Source: Symbiodinium natans (lineage: Eukaryota; Sar; Dinophyceae; Suessiales; Symbiodiniaceae). From it: a stretch of DNA of 64,000 nucleotides. Where the stretch lies: NCBI GenBank assembly GCA_905221605.1, contig CAJNDS010002279.1, positions 315,001-379,000 of the forward strand, given 5' to 3'. Shown here one piece after another: positions 38,715 to 49,100 of the stretch (the first letter of the stretch is position 1; each line of letters begins with the position of its first letter). The position numbers were made by a program, and so were the translations under genes. The notes below the pieces were generated by a model that worked only from the letters and a program-made list of their open reading frames with translations, had not been told where the DNA came from and made no database searches.

Positions 38715-38872
38715 GTCATAGGGTTTTAGGGTTTAGGGTTTGGGGTTTAGGTTAGGGTCATAGAGTGGCTTAGGGTCATAGGGTCATAGGGTTTGGGGTT
38801 TAGGGTTTAGGGTTTGGGGTTTAGCTTGTCTTTAGGGTTCAGGAATTAGGGTCATAGGTTTAGGGTTCAGGG

Positions 38873-39076
38873 TCATAGGATTTACATAGGATTTAGGGTT
38901 TGGCGTTTAGGATTTAGGGTTCAGGGTTTAAGGTTCAGGGTCATAGGATTTACATAGGATTTAGGGTTTGGGGTTTAGGATTTAGGGTTCAGGGTTTAAG
39001 GTTCAGGGTCATAGGATTTACATAGGATTTAGGGTTTGAGGTTTAGGATTTAGGGTTCAGGGTTTAGGGTCATCAG
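38873..39076 (+). repeat. 68-base tandem repeat, three copies
   Basis: TCATAGGATTTACATAGGAT starts at 38873, 38941 and 39009. The unit is built from diverged TTTAGGG words, a higher-order repeat made from telomere variants. Confidence 0.9.
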
Positions 39077-39160
39077 GTTTAGGTTTAGGTTTAGGGTTTC
39101 GGATGTAGGGTCATGGGGTTCAGGGTGGGCTGCTTTGGGATTTTGGGTTTTTCCATCGGG

Positions 39161-39197
<37 letters not shown>

Positions 39198-39326
39198 TGG
39201 GGTTGTAAGGTGCAGGGTTGTCGGGTTTTAAGGCTTCAGGTTTGGGCTTTGGGCTTGAACACTCCCCAAACCCTTCTAAGCGCTACACAGTGTGTGTGAA
39301 GCCTGCTGCAGCAGAGGTTGCTTGAG

Positions 39327-39396
39327 CCTAAACCCTAAACCCTAAACCCTAAACCCTAAACCCTAAACCCTAAACCCTAAACCCTAAACCCTAAAC
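39327..39396 (-). repeat. CCCTAAA array, 10 copies
   Basis: Perfect heptamers. Confidence 0.95.
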
Positions 39397-39552
39397 TGAG
39401 TTGTGTAGAGCTTCTGGGTTATGTATGCCATTGTAGGCTGCAGGGAGACTCGCGTCGGGGCAGATGAAGGAAGGACTGCGCCATACTTGACTCGAAGGAC
39501 CTAAAGAAGCTCTCGAAGCCCTTCTTCCACCCCCAATGAACTTTTCACCTAG

Positions 39553-39618
39553 CCCTAAACCCTAAACCCTAAACCCTAAACCCTAAACCCTAAACCCTAA
39601 ACCCTAAACCCTAAACCC
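39553..39618 (-). repeat. CCCTAAA array, 9 copies
   Basis: Perfect heptamers ending CCCAACTTCCACGCAG, acceptor-like. Confidence 0.95.
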
Positions 39619-40133
39619 AACTTCCACGCAGACTGAGGGAAGTCCACGCAGCCCATCGACATTCTTGAGGAGGATGGCGAAGCCCCCGATGTGTCGACCA
39701 TGGGACGCCCTGGAAGCACTCAGTCGCTAAACCGTAAACGATCGCCCCCTAACAGGGGTTTAGGGCTTCGGGTTTAGGGTTTAGGGTTTAAGGTTTAGGG
39801 AAGTATATTTTGGTTTTGTTTATGTAAAACACATGGGGAGTATTAAACATATTGCTTCAAAATTTAGAAGGAATTCACTTTTTCAGATAGCGAACTCATT
39901 CTCCGGCGTTTGTTAGGGCGCAGGTCAAGGGCCCAGTTCCAAAGGGTTAGGGTGTTACGGTCAGGGTTTTGGGGCTAGGGTTTAGGGTTTAGGGGGGTTT
40001 GGGGTTGCACGACCTGGCAGAAGAACTGGGCACCCTTGCTTTGATAATTTGGTTGCTTGGGTTCCTTCCCCAACCAAAAGAGACATGAATATCCCTTGGG
40101 TTGCCAGAGGGGTGCGATTATCATCTCAGGAAA

Positions 40134-40238
40134 ACCCAGAGAGCCCAATGTTCCTAAATTAGGGAATATACCTTAAAACCGTAAAGGGATCCTGAATATG
40201 ATTTATGGTATATCCCTCACGTTTCGGCTCTTTTGGTA
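40134..40238. mobile_element. CCCAGAGAGCCC-family element
   Basis: Left ACCCAGAGAGCCCAATGTTC with AGGGAATATACC; right GGTATATCCCT and GGCTCTTTTGGTA. Sisters at 43597 and 45100. Confidence 0.7.
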
Positions 40239-40431
40239 CCCCACACTGAACTGTGTCCTGGGTTTGCAGGCCATAGGGGGTTTGAGTGGGCAAAAGGGGT
40301 TGGCAAGTTGTGGAGGCTCAGAATGCTCAGCGTTTCCGTAAAAGGTCGGGGGGCGGGGTTCGAAGCCTACGCCCTATATAACCCTAAACCCTAAACATAA
40401 ACCCTCAGCAACACCTCTTTGCTCCTTTCAG

Positions 40432-40489
40432 CTGACAAGCAAAACCCCTGTAGCATTCATGTCTGCGGTTGGCTCTCAGAGTGTTGGGA
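40432..40489 (+). CDS. orphan exon-like island
   Basis: Strong acceptor TTTGCTCCTTTCAG and donor GTGAGA. Nineteen codons LTSKTPVAFMSAVGSQSVG. CCCTAAA words upstream, TTTAGGG downstream (40526). Unrecognised. Confidence 0.35.
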
Positions 40490-40525
40490 GTGAGAGAGAG
40501 AGAGAGAGCGGACAGAAAGCGCCCG

Positions 40526-42167
40526 CAGGGTTTGGGGTTTAAGGTTTAGGGTTTAGGGTTTAGGGTTTAGGGTTTAGGACTCAGAGCACCCTGAACCCCA
40601 GAAGGGTCAGCAGAAGAGAAGCTCCCTGTGTCTTTCCAAGGACGTTCTCTGGCGATGTGAGCATATCGAGAGCTTCCTTCCAAGCAATGTTTAGGGTGTA
40701 GGGTTTAGGGTTTGGGGTTAGGGTTTAGGGTTTAGGGTCTAGGGTTTAGGGTTTAGGGTTTAGGGTTAAAAAAAGGGTGACAGTGCTGAGCCAGCTGCAA
40801 CCCTGCCCGGAAGCAGTGCAAGCCCTGCAAGCCATGTATACCTCGTATACCCGAGGATCCAGGAAGGGACGCTGTACTTGAGTTTGGGTTCAGGGTTTGG
40901 GGTTTAGGGTTCAGGATTCAGGGTTTAGGGTTTAGGGTTTAGGGTTTAGAGCATTCAATGCCTGTGCTTGCTCCTTTCTCGCAAAGCCTTGCCACATTTG
41001 AGATGAGCGCGCTGCTCAAAAGACACTGTGAAAGAAAAGAAGGGCCACTTGTGGCCATCTTATGTTTGGGAATTGAGTCTCCGGGCTCCCACTTTCGTGA
41101 TTGAAACAGGCATGCGACAGTGGGTTCTGTTTGGGGTTTAAGGGTCTAGGGTTTAGGGCTCAAGGGGTTTAGGTTCTAGCGTTTAGGGGTTGAGGGTTGA
41201 TAGGGTCTAGGGATATGAGGGTTTAAGTGTTTTCAAGGCTTCAGGTGTTAGGGCTTAAGGGCTCATGGGGGTTTAAGATATCCTGCACTGCACGTCCGGC
41301 ATTTGCGAATCTGGCTCAGGGGCAGATTTTTGCTACACAACATGTTCGCAAAACCATTCGCACGTCAGGCTGTCATAGGCTGTGTACCTGAGTCGCTGTA
41401 TACAGCCCTGATTTACTACTGATATAGGAATCCTACACACGTGGAGGTTTATTAGGTCAACAGCTCGTGCAGAATCTCAAGCCACTCCTGGTGGCAGCTG
41501 GGGGCATCTGAGATCTGTGCCCCTCGAAAGCGTCGTGCCTGGCTTTCCCTAGGACTCTAGATAAGACCACCAGGCAAGGTCTTGGGGTTAGTTTGAGCCA
41601 GACCCTAAACCCTGAACCCTAAACCCTAAAAACGCAGGGCTGAAGGGATGTAGCTTCCTCTCCTTCTGAGACAGTTCTCTGCAGTTTCCTCCAAAGCCCA
41701 ACGACCTGAACCAGATAATGGGCGCCGGGGTTTAGGGTTTAGGGTCGAGGTTTTAGGGTTTTGGGTTTAGGGTCTAGGTTTCAGGGTTTAGGGTTTAGGG
41801 GTTAGCCCAACCCCCTAGCAGACCCTCCTCGTGGCTCCCGCGTAGTACTCCGGGTCTTGTTTGCAGCTACAAGAGTTTCCAGGTCAAAGTTTGAAATAGT
41901 TCATCATTATTATAATTGTTCTTATTATATGATCTTGTCGGGTTGATCTCGAGTGTTATAGGGTTCTTACAGAGTTTGAAAGTTTAGGGCAAGTTTCGGT
42001 CTTGGGGTTTGAGAAATTTTTCGGGCCCCTCAACCCGAAAGCCTTCTCTTGAGGTATTCCTCGGAAGGATGGAGTGCCTTCTGCAGCACCGGCAATCTGA
42101 GATTCCACTGCCACGTTCAGGCCGCACATCCGCAGGTGCGGGTGTGTGAGGTTGACAATAAGAGGGT
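40526..42167. other. no confident gene; TTTAGGG arrays and islands
   Basis: Arrays near 40526-40580, 40690-40770, 40886-40950 and 41730-41805 separate islands. One (40585-40689) has an open frame with KRSSLCLSKDVLWRCEHIES. An AT-rich patch lies at 41890-41945. No family recognised. Confidence 0.5.
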
Positions 42168-42266
42168 TGGCATTCCCTTGTATACGAACAGCCCTTAGTA
42201 GGGATTATAGTACCCCCCTAGTATAATCCCTATTAAGGACTGTTAGTATAAGGGGGAGCATCCTGA
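42168..42266. mobile_element. TTGGGATG-family element (copy G)
   Basis: Diverged ends TTGGCATTCCCTTGTATACG and TAGTATAAGGGGGAGCATCC. The interior is almost a perfect palindrome around TATAATCCCTA. Confidence 0.7.
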
Positions 42267-42401
42267 CAAGATGGGGTGAAGAACGATGGGGTTCAGAAAT
42301 TCAGTGAGGTTTTTGGGTTCAGGGCTGTCTGGCTTACCCTATGCAGGGCCCTTTGAAAGGATTATATACCCCCCTAAAAACCTAAACCCCAAACCCTAAA
42401 C

Positions 42402-42831
42402 CCTCAAACCCTTAAACCCTTAAACCCTTAAACCCTTAAACCCTTAAACCCTTAAACCCTTAAACCCTTAAACCCTTAAACCCTTAAACCCTTAAACCCT
42501 TAAACCCTTAAACCCTTAAACCCTTAAACCATTAAACCCTTAAACCCTTAAACCCTTAAACCCTTAAACCCTTAAACCCTTAAACCCTTAAACCCTTAAA
42601 CCCTTAAACCCTTAAGCCCTTAAACCCTTAAACCCTTAAACCCTTAAACCCTTAGACCCTTAGACCCTTAGACCCTTAGACCCTTAAACCCTTAAACCCT
42701 TAAACCCTTAAACCCTTAAACCCTTAAACCCTTAAACCCTCAAACCCTTAAACCCTTAAACCCTTAAACCCTTAAACCCTTAAACCCTCAAACCCTTAAA
42801 CCCTCAAACCCTTAAACCCTCAAACCCTTAA
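42402..42831 (-). repeat. CCCTTAAA octamer array, about 53 copies
   Basis: 430 bases of CCCTTAAA with a few CCCTCAAA and CCCTTAGA variants clustered in blocks; flanked by CCCTAAA on both sides. By far the longest tandem array in the window. Confidence 0.96.
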
Positions 42832-42865
42832 ACCCTAAACCCTAAACCCTAATCCTGCTCTGCAG

Positions 42866-42913
42866 CGCAGCCACCTTGAAAGCCTCCGCATCCCTCGGAT
42901 GCCAGCTGCCAAG
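42866..42913 (+). CDS. orphan exon-like island with strong splice sites
   Basis: Acceptor CCTGCTCTGCAG, donor AAG|GTACGT. Sixteen codons RSHLESLRIPRMPAAK, phase 0 both sides. CCCTAAA array upstream, TTTAGGG array at 42980 downstream. Unrecognised. Confidence 0.4.
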
Positions 42914-43215
42914 GTACGTAGGGGGCGTCCTCGCGGCCCACCTGCTCTCAAAGCGGCTCCAGCACCGGGCCTGGCTACGTTTAGGGTTTAGGGTTTAGGG
43001 TTAAGGGTTTAGGGTTTAGGGTTTAGGGTTTCCTTCCTTTTTTGGGGGGGGGTGGGGGAGGGGGGGGGGGGGAAGGGGGATGTTTAAGGCCTTGAGGGGC
43101 GGAGGGGTTTGCCGAAATCGGGTTGTGCCCTTTGAAAGGGGGATTCCCATGGGAAGTTGGAGAGTCCAAAGGGTACTTTTCGGGGTAAACACGGGGTACC
43201 CCCGATTTGGGGAAG

Positions 43216-43279
43216 CCCTAAACCCTAAAGCCTAAACCCTAAACCCTAAACCCTAAACCCTAAACCCTAAACCCTAAAC
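43216..43279 (-). repeat. CCCTAAA array
   Basis: About nine units. Confidence 0.94.
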
Positions 43280-43390
43280 AACCAAATCAATGAACATGTT
43301 TAGCACGCCCCACCTGAACACTTGGATTCTCCATCTTGGGGATGGTTGGGGCATCGGAGGAAATGCAGCATTGGTTGGCACCCATGGCCC

Positions 43391-43455
43391 CCCTAAACCC
43401 TAAACCCTAAACCCTAAACCCTAAACCCTAAACCCTAAACCCTAAACCCTAAACC
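43391..43455 (-). repeat. CCCTAAA array
   Basis: Nine units. The islands on either side have open frames (e.g. DRAWGITALSESSVAVERRP to the right) but are not recognised. Confidence 0.94.
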
Positions 43456-43596
43456 GTGCCATGGCTTCTGAGGTAGACCGAGCTTGGGGCATCACTGCAT
43501 TGTCTGAATCGTCTGTGGCGGTTGAGAGACGCCCGGCTTGCAAGCCTGAGAGGGGCTAGAACCCTAAGCCTTCTCAACCCATCTTTCAGGGAGAGC

Positions 43597-43695
43597 CCAG
43601 AGGGCCCCATGCACCTTGATTAAGGAATATAGACCTTAGTTTTTTTTTATATTTGAGGTATATTCCTAGTTTAAGGAGTAGTGGGCTCTTTGGGA
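43597..43695. mobile_element. CCCAGAGAGCCC-family element
   Basis: Left CCCAGAGGGCCCCATG with AAGGAATATA, right GGTATATTCCTAG with GTGGGCTCTTTGGGA. Confidence 0.7.
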
Positions 43696-44018
43696 AGGGC
43701 TTATGGCTAACAGGACTTACCATAAACTCTCCAAAGCCCCCCGAAGCTGCATTCTAGTTGAATAGGGCCCTCTGTGTTTCACCTCCTGGACACTCCCGCA
43801 CCAACATCTGCACAAGCTGCTCTTCCAAATCCTGCCAGACAACCTCCCTCCGCCGCCCCCTGAACCCGCAACCCTAAACCCCCTAAACCCCCAAACCCCT
43901 CAACCCCTAAACCCCTAAGCCCCTCAGCCCTTAACCGCTTTACCCTCAACTCTAACACCTCAGCCCTAAACCCTAAACCTCCTTAACCCTCAACCCGATC
44001 CCCCCCCCCATTCCACAG

Positions 44019-44114
44019 GCACCGAAGCATGCAGCATTCCACTGCGACTGGAGCGCAGCCCCGACGTAGTCAGGTCCATACAGGGGCTCAGGAATGTTCG
44101 TGGCTTCTGGGTTC
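44019..44114 (+). CDS. orphan exon-like island
   Basis: Acceptor CCCCCATTCCACAG. Open frame EACSIPLRLERSPDVVRSIQ...NVRGFWVPG. Right border uncertain. Unrecognised. Confidence 0.3.
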
Positions 44115-44270
44115 CGGGAAGGGGGGAGGCTTTGGGTTTAGAAAGTGAGGGTGTAGGGTTGCAGGGCTTTGGACTTAGGGTTTCGGGTTGCAGGGTTTAG
44201 GCTTCAGAGTCTGGGTTTGGGATGTAGTAGGATGTAGGCTTTTGGGTTTTCAGGGTCTTGGCGGCAAGTG

Positions 44271-44341
44271 TAAACCCTAAACCCTAAACCCTAAATCCTA
44301 AACCCTAAACCCTAAACCCTAAACCCTAAACCCTAAACCCT
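44271..44341 (-). repeat. CCCTAAA array
   Basis: Ten units with one CCCTAAAT. Confidence 0.94.
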
Positions 44342-44705
44342 GGGGGCTCTATAAGGTTCTTGGTGAGTGTAAGGTTTGCAGGGCTTGTCGGGTTTGGGCT
44401 TGTAGGATGTAGGGCTTTGAGCCCAATAATGCCCGAAAAAGAGTGCCTTCGCGCGAACACAGAACATCAACCGAACCCAACCTCGGGTGTAGGGTTGAGG
44501 GTTTAAGGGCTATGTTTCCCAGTGCAGGCCCCTAAGCCCTAAACTATAAACCCTAAACCCTAAACCCTAAACCCAAAGGAGTCGGATCCTACAACGGGTT
44601 GCCTGGTGATATCTAAGCTGGAAGCCTTGTGATGCCAAGAGACATGTGACCTCAACCCCGACACATATGCGAGGGTTCCATATGCGCTCCTGCAGCAAAG
44701 CCTAG

Positions 44706-44865
44706 CTTGGAGGTTCATGGGTACATCCCTAAACCCTAAACCCTAAACCCGAAACCCTAAACCCTAAACCTATAAGTGTGGGGCAACTTGGTTATCATGA
44801 TTGGAGATAACCCTTTCTTACCAGCTACAACCCTCCTAAGAACTAACTACCCATGAACCTTCAAG
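44706..44865. mobile_element. CTTGGAGGTTCATGGGTA element with telomere insert
   Basis: Ends CTTGGAGGTTCATGGGTA and TACCCATGAACCTTCAAG are near-perfect inverted repeats, family of 23228. About 45 bases of CCCTAAA units occupy the middle. Confidence 0.75.
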
Positions 44866-44875
44866 AAACCGAAGA

Positions 44876-44991
44876 TGCCCAGTAGCACCCTAATCTCTCT
44901 TTGTTTTTGTTGGGCTTAGGTTCCGCGATTATAAACCCCTCTACGCCAAAAAAGACATGCCCCCTTTAAAATCCCAGGTTGCTGGGCAACC
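44876..44991. mobile_element. GTAGCCCAGT-family element, diverged
   Basis: Left ATGCCCAGTAGCACCCTAAT, right CCCAGGTTGCTGGGCAACCT. Old member of the family. Confidence 0.5.
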
Positions 44992-45099
44992 TACAATAGA
45001 ACCCCTAAGCTCCTCTTCCAGTGGTCGCAGGCTGCGCCCCACTGGAGCATGTCGTGCCCAAGCTGGCGTATCATAAAGGGGATTCCTGTACTGAGTCAT

Positions 45100-45252
45100 T
45101 CCCAGAGAGCCCAATACCCCTTAATGAAGGGTTTAGGGTTTAGGGTTTAGGGTTTAGGTTTAGGGTTTAGGGCTTAGGGTTTAGGGCTTAGGGCTTAGGG
45201 TTTAGGGTATATTCCTTATTGAAGGTGTTTGGGGCTCTTTGGGCTCTTTGGG
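45100..45252. mobile_element. CCCAGAGAGCCC-family element with telomere insert
   Basis: Left TCCCAGAGAGCCCAATACCC and right GGTATATTCCTTATTGAAGG with GGGGCTCTTTGGG. Roughly 85 bases of TTTAGGG/GGGCTTA units lie between the arms, absent from sisters at 40134 and 43597. Confidence 0.75.
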
Positions 45253-45282
45253 GGTAGGTTATGTGTATATCTCTCTTTGCAG

Positions 45283-45400
45283 GAGCTGGCCTGTATGTCT
45301 TACGCCGCCCTCATGAGCAGGTGTGTGATCAGTTCTTTGTTTGTTTGATTGTTACAGGGCTGAAAGGTCCATGATTCTTTCTACCTCGACGCTGCAGAAG
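45283..45400 (+). CDS. possible pair of micro-exons with a 37-base intron
   Basis: Acceptor ATATCTCTCTTTGCAG, exon 45283-45320, intron GTGTGTGATC...TTGATTGTTACAG (37 bases), exon 45358-45400, donor GTAACT. Joined, they give an open 27-codon stretch ELACMSYAALMSRAERSMIL.... The intron is very short, so this could be chance. Unrecognised. Confidence 0.3.
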
Positions 45401-46035
45401 GTAACTCGAATTCAGGGTTGCTCTTCCTTTGTCAAACCCCAGCCCGAGCAACAACCAAGTGCTTTACGACTTTTTTTGCGTCTGCGCTAAGCTGTGAATT
45501 GGCGGATCCCATCATCCATGCCCCCCTCCCTAAATTCACCCGGTGCTAGCCCAAGATGTTGGTGTCACGTTGTTGGCCGTGGGCTGCTTGCTTTGTTTCC
45601 TGCTTTGTTGCTTGTCACCATTTTGTTTGACTAGTTTGGGGTTTCGCAGACCAGCCCCTATTGTCCAGGACGGATAAGCAGTGCAAATAAGGCTGCAAAA
45701 GAGTCAGCCCCCAGCCCTATTTCTGCGGGCTTCCCCCGAATCTGCAAGGAGTTTTGAAATATCAGCAAACCCCTAAAAGCCCCTAAACCTTACAAAGCCC
45801 TTAGTACTTACACCCAAAACCCCTAAAACCCTAAAGCAAACCCCCAGCAATTGTAATCTAAGGAACCCTAAGCCTGAGCAGTTATGTCCCGAATTCAAGA
45901 ACACATATTCCCTCCAATTTAGGGATCTTGGAGTCTTTCAGGGGCACTTGGGAGTCGGTCATGCTGTCCCAAGAGCAAAGGCTAGCTACCCTAAACCCTA
46001 AACCCTAAACCCTAAACCCTAAGAGCCTAGGCTAG

Positions 46036-46114
46036 CTGGCGACCACTTGAGCTGGTGGCCAAAAGCGCGCAGCATGCAAGACGGCGAGCCGCTCAGCTGG
46101 ATCTGGGGCTCCGA
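46036..46114 (+). CDS. orphan exon-like island between inverted telomere arrays
   Basis: CCCTAAA units end at 46021, acceptor GGCTAG, open frame PLELVAKSAQHARRRAAQLD, donor GTAGGGTTTGGGGTTTAGGG. Unrecognised. This is the rightmost clear case of the sandwich pattern. Confidence 0.35.
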
Positions 46115-49100
46115 GTAGGGTTTGGGGTTTAGGGTTTAGGGTTTAGGGTTTAGGGTTTCAGGGTTTAGGGTTTAGGGTTTAGGGTTTATGCTTTATGGTT
46201 TAGGGTTTAGAGTTCCTCTTCCAAGTCTCTTTTGAAACCAAAAGGCCACCCTTTTTGTTCCTAGGTTACTCTTGGGTCTGGGGTTCTTAGGTGGTTGAGG
46301 GTTCAGGTCTCTGGGCAGTCAGAGGTGGCGTCCTAGATGTTTACGCACTTGGTGCGGCCTCTGGACGACTTCATGGTTCCACTTTGGCCAAATGTGTCCT
46401 AACAATGTAGATGTGCACCTAAGATCTTGTGCACGATCTACATAGAATGACCCCTGTGCTTTTTACAGTTGTGCCTCGTCCCAGTACCTATAGATCCTCA
46501 ACATTATACCGAAGCCCGGTAGACCCGGACAAGAATCCTTCAAGCAGTTATAAGCTGTGTGCTGCGAATTCCAGACCCAGGGCCGGGGAGCTCAGCGACT
46601 TCAGGGACTTAATTAGGGTTAGGAGGTTTAGGGTTTGGGGTTTAGGGTTTGGGGTTTAGGGTTTAGGGTTTAGGGTCTAGGGTTCTCAGGTCTGGGCGGT
46701 AGGGTTGAGGCTAGAAGCCTTATTAAAGGCTTTCAGCCCTACCATCCCTGCAAGCCGCAAGTAGCCCCCAAAGCCTCAACGAGCCTTGCAACACCAAGTC
46801 TCGATCCCAGGCCATGAGCTGAGCTGGTCATCACTGCAGCCGCTGTTCAACTTTCAGTTTTGTGGTGGGAGAAAGGGTTAAAAGGGTTCAGCCCTTATGC
46901 TGCTTGAGACGGAAGCCTGTCGTCACCTCACTAGGGGCTCAGGATTCTGATGAGCAGAGGAGCTTAGATGCCCGGGGCCTTGCGGGCCTCCGACCTTGCT
47001 GGGTCTTTTTGCCAACCGCGCCCTTGGCCGAAAGCGACCCGATGCATCTTCTCGTCTTCTCATACTCCTGTCTGGAGTGTGGCATTCGTTGCTAGCCTCC
47101 ATTTCGGGTCCCGCGTCGTCGCCCGAAGCGTCCTTGATCCCACAGCAGGGCGAAAATGCGGCGCGCCACATCCGCAACCAAAGAGGGGCGCCAGGCCGGC
47201 CAAAGCCCTTGCGGTGTTTCCGTGTCAGGCACTCGCTGCCAACCTGCCAAGATCTCAAACTTGGAGCCTATATAACCCTAAACCCTAGCCCTATACACCC
47301 TAAACCCTGAACCCTCAACTGAAGCTTCCCAGAATCCATGCGGAGTGGTTCCTCCAGCTATGCGGGTGCCAAAAAAGGCCGAAGCGTCGAAGCCCCACGG
47401 GCCTTGGCCGGATGAGGAAGCTCACAGACCTCGTCCAGACCTTGCCAAGGCTATGTATCACCACCCGGAGGTCTTCCTGTCTTTCGTGGAACCCGAAACC
47501 CTAAACCCTAAACCCGACACTCATCAAGCGCGGTTTCGGATGAAACACAAGTCTCGGCAAGTCGCCCTGAGCTGAAACTGTCTGTGCTGCATGGGTGACG
47601 GAGTGCTCTTGCTGGCCCTGCCTCGTGTCCGATCGCTACTTGCAAGTTAGGGTTTAGGGTTTAGGGTTAGGGTTTAGGCTGTTTAGGGTTTCGAAGTCCT
47701 GAAAGCTGTGGGGTACTTAGGCTGTCTGGGCTTTGCAGTGCCTCTGAGATAGGCTCCACTCTTCCCCATTGCAATCCTGACGGTCACAAGCGTGCAGGGG
47801 CGATGCACATCTCGTTCCCACCCTTACCGCTGCTGGCCTTCAAGGTTGATTTTGTAATTCCCGGTGACACCCTGAAACCCCTCTCCGCCCAAACCCAATA
47901 CCTTAAACCCTAAACCCTAAACCCTTAGGACCCTCTCTGCCCCCAAAACGTCTCGCAAGCCTAAAAACCCTGGCTCGGGAGCCGATGAAAGGTTTTTGCG
48001 GCTTTAATGGACTTGGGGTGCAAAGACCCTGAGCCCGAGTCATGAAGCTTCGTATAGGGTTTAGGGTTTAGGGTTTAGGGTTTAGGGGTCTCTAAACACA
48101 ACGAAGCCCTGAAGCGTTGAAGGGTGGCAGGCGCGAAGTCCCGAAGAAGCGTCCCTCATGGCATGTGGGCAGTGCAGGAGTTCGAAGGTTCAGGGCATCC
48201 AGTCCCGCAAAGGCTTTGCACTTTTTTCCGGGAACGGTTGGGGGAAGGCACAGGGGACAAGTTGAAGCTAAGCATTGCCTGAAGACTATTTGGGGATGCA
48301 GATTCAGAACCGAAATGGGCTCACTTGAGGTAGGGCTCAAAACCAGACCGCCAAAGGCCTGGGGTACGGAGTGCCTGGCAAAACTGCTCTGGCGGCCCTG
48401 GCCGCTAACTCACCCAAATACATTGACATTCAGAAAGCCTGAAATGTGGAGCATATAGGGGTTAGCAGGGTCCTATACCATGATCCGCGAACGGTGTGCC
48501 TGGCTACGAGCTGCAGACGGCGAAGTCCACATTGGCTTGGGGAAACTCATGCGCCGACCTGTGCTGGAGCTTAGTATAGGGCTTAGTAGGCCCAAGGCCT
48601 CTATTTCTATGTAGAGCCCTCGTGCTGAGGTTGGCACGTGCGAGATGTGAAGGGAACAGGCTTATGACTTAAAAACCCTAAACCTCAAAAAACCTATTTT
48701 TCGCAAGCTGTCAGGGACCTTAAGAACCCTGTTTTTGTGTCCTTGGAAGCAGCGGGTCAAGCCTTGCGACTCTCTTGTGCCGCCAGCGTGCGAGTTTGCG
48801 CACTCGTCCGTGGCACGAGCCACAGCCTCTGCAGCAGGAGATGCCAGCCATCAAATCCGTGTCCTCGTGGTCCAAGGCGGTGTCCCGAGAAATCAGCGGT
48901 CCCTGAACCCTTTGCGCTCAATAGCACTGGGGATGGAGGCATCTGAATCTGGACTTGTAGCCTCCTCCCTTACTGGCCATACGCGACCCCAGCTTGCGCA
49001 GGCTCGCGGCCCTTAAGTCAGACCAACGGGCAAATGCATCGGGACAACAAGTCGCACAGTGCCCGCTTGGGCCACGCAGGTCTCCACAAACTTGTGATGC

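Larger units (their letters stand above)
39077..40133. other. no confident gene; arrays and islands
   Basis: Contains a 30-base G run (39165-39194), the CCCTAAA arrays below and islands with short open frames at 39420-39540 and 39619-39725 (the latter after CTTCCACGCAG). Nothing recognised. Confidence 0.5.

Noticed and set aside
42402-42831. CRISPR-like array
   Set aside because: Uniform octamers without spacers; a tandem telomere-variant array in a eukaryotic context.
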